DNA of 64,000 bases, from assembly GCF_000764305.2 (NCBI RefSeq), contig NW_025939678.1:90560-154559 (forward strand), in the 5' to 3' direction. The notes under the pieces were generated by a model. That model was not told the origin of the DNA and searched no databases. It saw nothing but the letters and a program-made list of their open reading frames with translations. The stretch is from Hyalella azteca (lineage: Eukaryota > Arthropoda > Malacostraca > Amphipoda > Hyalellidae). This document shows, piece after piece, positions 57,240 to 64,000 of the stretch (position 1 is the first letter of the stretch; every line of letters starts with the position of its first letter). The position numbers were made by a program, and so were the translations under genes.

Positions 57240-57719
57240 GTTGATGTTATCGGTTGGGCAAAAGCCATCACCAATCATTGTTTTTCAGTATTAAGTGCTG
57301 TGCAGAAAAGACGCTTCGGAAGCGTGAACGTTTGAACTTTGCGAAAGGCGACTATGATAAACTCCGTGAGCAGTGAATGCGGCGAATATTTCGGACTGTA
57401 TTAAGGACATGAATGTGGCTGATTCATGGTCATTTCTCAAGTACACGATTATGTCAGCAGTTGATTAAGTATGTTCCTAAGATTACGCTTGGAGTCAAAA
57501 AGTCCCAGTGTATGAACAGTACAGTTAAAGCTCAGCTAAAGACCAAGAAAGAAGCCTACGAGCGTTATTTACGAACTCGCAGCGATTCTGATTATAACCT
57601 GTATGGAAGAGCTCGAAATCAAGCTAAAAAAGTCTGTCGCACTGCAGTGAAAAACTTCAAAAAAAATGCTGAAAAGCAAAAAAGAATCCAAAAGCCTTCT
57701 TTTTGTACGCTAGTTCGAA
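57240..57719 (+). pseudogene. CR1-like LINE, copy E: pre-RT segment
   Basis: Plus-strand fragment upstream of the RT domain in this family. It encodes RLNFAKGDYDKLREQ (about 57325-57375) and, in frame from 57440, KYVPKITLGVKKSQCMNSTV, then KKEAYERYLRTRSDSDYNLY and KKVCRTAVKNFKKNAEKQKR. The last part equals the starts of copies A (7836) and B (12000-12300). It stops abruptly at 57719/57720, where another retroelement begins. Confidence 0.8.
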
Positions 57720-57972
57720 GTGTCCAGGGCTCCACTACTTGCGGCGGCGAAGAGAGAGAGTGGCTTGTGGCTTCACGCTGTTCCTTCGGATGCTCGTCTA
57801 CTTGCGGCGGCGAAGAGAGAGAGTGGCTTGTGGCTTCACGCTATTCCTTCGGATGCTCTTGGAACACTTCTAGATCCCGACTCCTTCCGCGTCTCAATTG
57901 CTCTTCGAGTTGGCGCAAATGTATGCGAACCCCACACTTGTCGGTGCGGAAAGCGGATGGATGCACGAGGAC
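57720..57972 (+). pseudogene. C-terminal piece of a different retroelement polyprotein
   Basis: The frame SGLWLHAIPSDALGTLLDPD then SFRVSIALRVGANVCEPHTC and RCGKRMDARG resembles a segment common downstream of reverse transcriptase in many invertebrate retroelement proteins, with a C-x-H/C-x-C cluster. A 63-base unit (21 codons, LLAAAKRESGLWLHAVPSDA) is duplicated at 57735-57797 and 57798-57860 with two differences. It ends at the adapter. The exact clade is not identified. Confidence 0.7.
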
Positions 57973-58010
57973 CTGTCTCTTATACACATCTAGATGTGTA
58001 TAAGAGACAG
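57973..58010. other. Nextera mate-pair junction adapter (sequencing artefact)
   Basis: CTGTCTCTTATACACATCT (57973-57991) followed directly by its reverse complement (57992-58010) is the Tn5 mosaic-end pair joined head to head, the circularisation junction of Nextera mate-pair libraries. In translation it yields SYTHLDVYKRQ, a well-known contaminant peptide, seen here inside the frame 57720-58295. It is not genomic sequence. Confidence 0.97.
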
Positions 58011-58295
58011 CCTTTTAACTTGATAATGAATGATAGAAACATTCGAAACGTCGTTAACGAAATAAAAATGTCCATCGGTAACCTGATTTTCGATTTGCCA
58101 GTTCAAACTAAAAATATTGTTCGATATATTGAAAAAACTAATAAGAAAATTGCGAATAAAACAAATTCTCTGGTCTTCAATGAAACCTGCTTGAAAGAAG
58201 AAATTCTGCCAACCTATACTAATTTTTACACCAAAATTAATATACTATTAGGGTCGAAAAACCAGAACGACGTAAGCGCCTACATGGACTCATAG
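58011..58295 (+). pseudogene. Penelope-like element family 1: N-terminal fragment
   Basis: From about 58019 the terminal-repeat-like segment CTTGATAATGAATGATAG leads to CATTCGAAACGTCG, homologous to 21973-22005. The coding sequence then reads NLIFDLPVQTKNIVRYIEKT, followed by NKKIANKTNSLVFNETCLKE and EILPTYTNFY, the N-terminal region of these elements. It stops at 58294. The RT is absent. The apparent fusion to upstream sequence is through the adapter. Confidence 0.75.
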
Positions 58296-59281
58296 CAACA
58301 ATCGTGTCGCTTCATTTTATCATACAAAATGTGACCATTAACTCTGGATAGTAACAAAATTAGTTAATCAATTGTAGCCGCGCCTCATGCGTCTTTAATT
58401 TTTGTACCGCGATTTTCCTTATAATTTTATTGCGATCATTCAACAGTTATTCCTCATATTTGTTCTGTTAAATTTGTATCCATTTTTTCGATCAATGTTT
58501 TTTGTCTGTCGATTTTACTAGTATTTTCATTTAGAGAAAAAGTCTGTTCTTCTTGATCATCCGAAGCGCGTCACTTTCATTCTGTAGGGCGCTAATACCT
58601 TCGTCGGTGCTGCGCCGTATCTTAACCAAGTAACCAAGTAAGTTCATTCTGTTAGTCGTGAAGCACTTTGCGCTTCACTGTTGGTGAATTTTTTTGTGAA
58701 AAGTGGTTATATTTTGACATGTAAATTTGTGCGTGATATTTGTGAATAGTTATATTGTGAGATCTAAATTTGTGCTGTAATATTTGTTAATTGTAATTAT
58801 TTTGTTACGAATATTTCAAGTTAATTATTATAGCCATATCTTAAGTTCATTTATTATTTTTGTTTGCAGAAACTTATTGGGTTAACTACGAACAATAGGT
58901 TCAGCACGAGCCATACGCTGGGTTTTTGAGTTCATTCCGAGTTTATTTTGGGTTCAGTTTGAGTTTTCACTGTTCCCTTTACCACGTTTTACCGTAGCCA
59001 CTAGTGCCTTCGTTACCAATAAAGTGTCAGAAGTCCTCCAAGTTCACTTCCCTGCACGGTTAAAGTTTGGATGTCTGACTGGCGCTGACGTAAGAGCGGC
59101 AGGTATAGCCGTCGCGCTTACACAATGTTCTCACATGATCGTTCGTATGTAACAACACTTGAAATCTTCACAAGTGTCAAAAAAAGTTTAACTAAATAAC
59201 GCCTTGTTCAGTAGGAACATCTACTGATAAAGACGAGTTATATACCACTGATATTTCGCTCGTCATGACTATCGCATTATA
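58296..59281. other. no gene recognised
   Basis: The Penelope-like element may extend some distance past 58295, but I cannot trace it. No RNA gene or element end is visible. Note TAACCAAG repeated at 58622-58638. Confidence 0.5.
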
Positions 59282-59548
59282 CAGGGTGTTTCAGAATTAA
59301 GTAACCCTATTAATTTGTTAATAAATAAAAAACTAAGAACGTTATGAAGTTGAAACTTGTTTTATTTAAAATAAGGCTTGATAATTAAACACAAATTTAG
59401 CAAGCTATACAGGATAATGACGTAACTATGATACAATATTACCATGAAAATGTTCTTCTTTTAAATAAAACAAGTTTCAACTTCATAACGTTCTTAGTTT
59501 TTTATTTATTAACAAATTAAAAGGGTTACTTAATTCTGAAACACCCTG
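59282..59548. mobile_element. 267-bp MITE with long terminal inverted repeats
   Basis: TA duplicated at 59280-59281 and 59549-59550. The ends CAGGGTGTTTCAGAATTAAG and complement extend as inverted arms of about 95 bases each (to about TTTATTTAAAA), leaving a short centre. TA target and CAGGG ends fit a Tc1/mariner-type MITE. Arm identity is very high, suggesting a young insertion. Confidence 0.93.
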
Positions 59549-61430
59549 TATTAGCTTTTGAATTGTTCGATCTCAACAAATTTTCAAATTAAACCCTCGA
59601 GCGTCACAGAAAGCTTCGTTAAACCAAATAAAAATCAGCATTCAGTAACGAAATATTTGGTTCACGACTTACTAGAGCCTAAGGACTTTAAACTCTGGAA
59701 AAACATTCACTCTTAAAAACGATGTATAATTAGTTAATTGCTAATTGCTAATTCTCCTCTCAAAAAATGATACCAAAGGTAGTGCTGCAAAGTTTATTTC
59801 AATCGAGGCACAGCATAAAATTTTTGCACAGAAGCTACTTTTTCCAACAATACTCCATCCAATCGAAACTAGTACTCTCTAATATTCTACTGCAATTCTG
59901 CTTTTCTATTAATTCTTCGCTGCTAAAAATATGAGTCAATGCCTATTTTTAAGGAGGAAGAAAATTAAGTTAATCAGAATTGTTTTAAAATGCCTCAAAG
60001 ATAACATTGCACACGCTTAATACTGCCGGGAATACCACAGGTTAAGATGGAACTCTGGGTCCAGGATAGAACTATCGTATTGATTTACAATGTTGAATCA
60101 TTTGCTATATAATGAATACAATAAAACAAGGTTATTAGTAGCATAACTAACATTGAAGAATAGTCTAACTAAAATAAAAAACTGATAAATAGAACGCATG
60201 GGCATGGATAATCAAGTTATTTTTACACTGGCACTTCAGTCAGCATGAGAATTTCCTCGATCTTCCCTTATCATTCATAACAACAAATTTATACCGATAA
60301 TTCCCCACGATAGCGTCTATCGTTAATCAAGTTCAGAATGCATTACAGTAAATAACATTGTGTTCAGACACGGAAACAGTTCTTTTTCGTCTCAATTGAA
60401 ATTGATCCTGCTTTTAATTACGAATCATGAAACACTATTACAATTTGCCTTTCACAAAGTTCTAGAAAAAATACTGTGGAAGACTTCAAGGACGTCTTCG
60501 ATTAAATAGAACATGATTAAAAAATTATAAGAATAAATTAATAATAGCACGATAATTCTCGAAGACCTTTACCAATCGAACGCAGTGGCATGCTAAAAAA
60601 CTAGTCGACCAAATGAAACTCCAGTCATTAAGTTACATTTGGCCAACAGGAGAGCAGATTGGCATGCCCTGATCTCATCGTATGACATCTGTTTTCACCT
60701 CGAAACGATCTAAATTTATTTTTTTTAAGAGAGAAGAAGTTCATAATGGCATTCTTGCAGTCTTCTGACTGCCAGCGCTCGCACAGACGTTCACACTCCG
60801 CACGATTTGTCCAAGAAAAGAACAATACATCAAGATTTAGACACAATTTTATTTCTAAGAAAATAGTGACAAACATAACGAATTGCTTTCATGTATCAGT
60901 GAGTACACTATTCAGTTTAAGCCCTGTCATTCAAATTAAAGATTGAATAATTGTCCTCATCCACGTATATGTATATGGATAAGGATAACTTGTTTTTTGT
61001 AACCGACGAACTACTCGGTCTACTTGGTACATGCACTAATCATGAGTTTAGATCAATCACTCAGCACGTAGCGACAAATTCACCGTAAAGAAGAATAAGA
61101 ATAGACTCGCTTGTTGCAGGATTTGCAGGTGTTCGAATTTATATTTCGCTCTGTCTCTTATTATGAATGTCGTAATTAATTTTAATAAACTTTTAAACTC
61201 GTTGATCATCAATCTCTGTAACTATGTGTAACGTAATTACCTTGAACTCTGCTTATTTCGGATTTCATCAATTTCACTACTAAATAATTATACAAATATT
61301 CAGGAAATAATATCAATTCCCTAGCACTAAGAATATTCGTGTGATATCCGAACATCAAAAATGCAATTATGAGATACTCATAATAAGGTGATACTACAAT
61401 AACGTTTACATTTTTATAAGGTGATGTAAA
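59549..61430. other. no gene recognised
   Basis: AT-rich. Frames 60628-60876 (minus) and 60746-60946 (plus) overlap and lack family resemblance. No structural element was found. Confidence 0.55.
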
Positions 61431-61439
61431 ACTTGTGAA

Positions 61440-61915
61440 TTCTGTTTAGAATGCGTGACCTGGCAACGTTAGCCAATCACGCAGCGTCATTTTTCTGAGT
61501 GTGAGATTTGATTTAGTTGTAGTTTTGGAGTTTGTGGTGTCTAATGTATGTTAGACATTTTGGTAGCCCAATATTTATTTGTGAGCTCAAAATTTTCGAG
61601 TGCAGCGAGTTTTCGTAGCTATAGTTTACCGACCGTAGCTCTTATTTTCGAGTCGAAATCGATTTTCACGATGGTAAAATTTCAACGTTGCCGGTGACAA
61701 TGATAAATTCGATGGTTTTTTGGGAAGCTTGAAGTTTTGAGTAAAATAAAGAAAATAATTAGTGTAGATCAGTTTTTTATTCTAGACTACTGACTAATTA
61801 TTATATCAAGATCTTTTGGAGTCAGATCAAAGCAGAAGAGCTTTAACTTGTGAGCGCCGGAATTGTGAACTTAGGTCGGGTAGATCGTGCAAAGCAATTC
61901 AGGTTTCAACATTTG
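61440..61915 (+). repeat. candidate solo LTR with primer-binding-site-like flank
   Basis: The segment ends TTTCAACA and is followed by TTTGGTGACCCAGAGTGACA, which looks like the start of an LTR-retrotransposon body (TGGTGACCC is a common primer-site context in BEL/Pao-like and Gypsy-like elements). AATAAAGAAAATAATTAG at about 61745 would be the LTR polyadenylation signal. The left edge is not certain. No second copy is in the window. The body is cut after about 40 bases by LINE copy D. Confidence 0.4.
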
Positions 61916-61956
61916 GTGACCCAGAGTGACATCGAGAAAAGCAATGATTTAGCAAC

Positions 61957-63287
61957 CCGTTGACGTCATTTTTTCGAAAAATTTTGAACGGAGGGATCTT
62001 GCCGGCTGACTGGAAAGAAGCTAAAGTGACACCATTGTTCAAAAAAGGTGACGAAAGCTGCCCCGCGGGCAACTATCGCTCTGCCAGTTTGACATGTGTC
62101 GTTTGCAAGATAAAGGAATCTGTTGTGAGGGATAGATTGATCGATCATTTGACTGTTAATAATCTCCAATCAGACTGTCAACATGGCTTTATTGCCGGGA
62201 GATCCTGCACCACTAACCTCTTGGCTATTCTGAATGAATGAACCCGCGTGCTGGACGAAAGGGAGCCAGTAGGTGCAGTGTACCTCAATTTTGCCAAGGC
62301 ATTTAACTGTCATTTTGACAGTGTCCTACATGAGCGGCTGTTGCGTAAATTTAAGTTTTTGGGATTTGAGAGTAATGTACTCAAATGAATAAGAGATTTT
62401 TTAGTAGGGAGACGACAACGTGTCAGTATTAATAGTATCGTATAAGACTGGTCTTCAGTGCGCAGCGGCGTGCCACAAGGAAGCGTTCTCGAGCCTGTTT
62501 TATTCGCTGCGTTATATATACGAGCTGCCAGAAGCTGTATCTAGCGTGTGCTCGATGTATGCTGACGACATAAAAGTTTATAATACAGTGAAGAATACGT
62601 CCCAAAAATTACAGTTGCAAGGTGCTCTTGACAGGATAGTGGACTGGTCTGATAAGTGGCAGCTGCGTTTTAATACTGACAAATGTAAAGTAATCCACCT
62701 TGGCAAGAGCAATGAACAGCAATAAAGATTACAATATGAGAAGACATGGTTTCAACGACAGAGTGATGATGTCGAAGTCGACAATGGAAAAAGATTTAGG
62801 AGTTAATGTCGACAATGAGTGGAAATTTTCTAAGTATACCGAAGCTCAAGTTAATAAAGCCAATAAATCTACTTGGACTGATCAGACGCTCATACGAGTA
62901 CCTAGATGCAGAAACGATGAAGCTGTTGTTTATCGCTGTCGTGCGTCCGAACCTACAGTTGGAAATGCCGTGTGATCACCATAACTAGAAAAGTACAAAT
63001 ACTTAGTCGTGAGTGTTCAAATACGTGCAAAAGGATAATTCCGGAATTAAAAGGCAAGCCTTATGAAGAAAGATTAAAGATTATGAAGCTTCCAGCCTCT
63101 GTTATCGACGCCTGCGTGGTGACCTCATTGAAGTATACAAGTATAACCACGGTTTATACAAGGTTTAGAAGGAGTTCTAGAATTTGAAACAAGAACCAAC
63201 ACCAGGGGCCACGGCTATAAACTAAATTAACTGTGTTGTAACACATTCAAGCGATAACATTCCTTCTCGCTTCGAGTCACCGACATG
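61957..63287 (+). pseudogene. CR1-like LINE, copy D, reverse transcriptase with several stops
   Basis: The start matches copy A at TTTTTCnAAAAAnnTTnAAC. 61960-62241 reads NGGILPADWKEAKVTPLFKK, then CQHGFIAGRSCTTNLLAI, and ends at TGA. Motif A is altered: LNFAKAFN replaces LDFAKAFD, so the first catalytic Asp is lost. Motif B is SGVPQGSVLEP, and SMYADDIKVYNTVKNTSQK keeps YADD (62547-62590). The thumb follows in shifted frames to 63187. The 3' UTR is cut at 63287 by a hAT element. Confidence 0.9.
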
Positions 63288-64000
63288 CAGAGGTGGGCAG
63301 TAGCGCGCTACATGAAGCGGCCGCTACATTTTCAGTAGCGGTAGCGGTAGCGGCGCTACATTACAGGCAATGTAGCGGTAGCGGTAGCGCCCGCTACATA
63401 TTCAAGTAGCGATGCGAGGTTTTGCCGCTACAGCGCTACCGCTACATTTATAGATAAAGCCTTTAGATTTTACTTAATAGTGTTAAATATTATTTAAAAA
63501 CCAGCATGATGCATACATAATATAAATTACAGAATAAAACTGTACGAAAGATTTCGGTGTAATGTTGTCAACCTCAGCCTGTTACTAGTGTCAACAAGTT
63601 AGTTGTTACTTGTTAAGTTGTTACCAGTTACCACTTACAGGTATTTTTAGCGCATTTTCTCATTTATGGAAAAAATGCACTATTGTGCTTGCCATGTCCG
63701 TCCATCCGTCTGTCCGTCCGTCTGTTTGTCTGTCCGTCCGTCCGTCCGCCCGTGACTTCACGTTTTCGTCGACGAGAAAATGCGCTCTCTGTCACTCACA
63801 GCAGTGAGTCCTGAGTTATATTTTTCATGTTTCAGTTAGCTTACAGTTATTTTTACACAGTTTTTTTTATGTTTCACCTTCCCTACATGGATGTCTACTT
63901 TAATCTACCAATCTCAAAAATAATCCACATATATATACAAAAAAAACTGATTTTTATATGTATATGTGGATAATTTCTTAGATTGGTAGATTAAAGTTCA
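63288..64000. mobile_element. non-autonomous hAT element, second copy, cut by the window end
   Basis: CAGAGGTGGGCAGTAGCGCG at 63288 with the same hexamer-packed subterminal region as 9465-10307. The preceding 8 bases CCGACATG are the expected target duplication; the right end lies beyond 64000. It is interrupted at 63649-63825 by an H1 element. The internal CATGGATGTCTACTTTAATC inverted repeat is present. Confidence 0.92.
63649..63825 (+). mobile_element. Helentron-associated-like repeat H1, copy 2, nested in hAT
   Basis: About 177 bases. The subterminal pair GCGCATTTTCTC and GAGAAAATGCGC flanks a (GTCY)n tract at 63693-63752. CTCACAGCAGTGAG, an imperfect palindrome, lies near the right end. 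The uninterrupted hAT copy (9812-9830) shows that the insertion happened inside a T run (GTATTTTTTC) with no clear target duplication, as expected for Helentron-type insertion between T residues. The frame at 63610-63807 translates it. Confidence 0.82.

Noticed and set aside
57413..58003. 196-residue open frame as a gene
   Set aside because: It joins a LINE fragment, a different retroelement fragment in the wrong frame, and the sequencing adapter.

Overview
The window is a repeat-rich, AT-rich piece of an animal nuclear genome, almost certainly an arthropod and possibly a crustacean. I infer this from one spliced gene with GT-AG introns of 0.7-1.0 kb and from the set of fossil transposons: CR1-type LINEs, Penelope-like elements, mariner, hAT, piggyBac-type MITEs and Helentron-type (GTCY)n elements. 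There is no operon structure, and I could not identify an rRNA or tRNA gene. The species cannot be fixed from the sequence.

The one convincing host gene lies on the + strand at 43162-48536. Five exons join in frame into a DMRT-family transcription factor of at least 588 residues with two DM zinc-finger domains in tandem. The first DM domain is split between exons 1 and 2 and has unusual metal-ligand spacing. The second lies whole in exon 3 and is canonical. Exon 4 is acidic and exon 5 is the long Pro-rich C-terminus. The introns carry a fold-back MITE (44939-45134) and a LINE 3' tail (47187-47330).

Most of the rest is a nested graveyard of mobile elements. One CR1-like LINE family occurs at 7.8-10.5 kb (+), 10.5-12.3 kb (-), 35.2-36.6 kb (-), 57.2-57.7 kb (+) and 62.0-63.3 kb (+), plus isolated 3' tails. 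Two Penelope-like families are present. Family 1 lies at 20.4-22.3 and 58.0-58.3 kb. Family 2 lies at 26.2-27.4 and 36.6-39.0 kb, with a perfect-layout palindrome of its termini at 6335-6700. Family 2 termini carry hammerhead-ribozyme-like motifs. DNA elements are two mariner-type copies (27407-28730 and 55580-57226), several hAT elements or fragments, a 1.2-1.3 kb TIR element in two copies, piggyBac-type MITEs with TTAA sites, and two (GTCY)n Helentron-associated families. Several insertions have filled and empty sites inside this same window, so target-site duplications and relative ages can be read directly.

The sequence is not all biological. Positions 57973-58010 are the 38-base junction adapter of a Nextera mate-pair library, flanked by two unrelated transposon fragments. 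The contig is probably mis-joined there, and the two sides should not be assumed to be neighbours in the genome.

Long stretches (12.5-16.4, 17.0-19.3, 24.0-26.2, 29.6-34.3, 50.1-54.3 and 59.6-61.4 kb) hold no recognisable gene, only small palindromes and tandem repeats.
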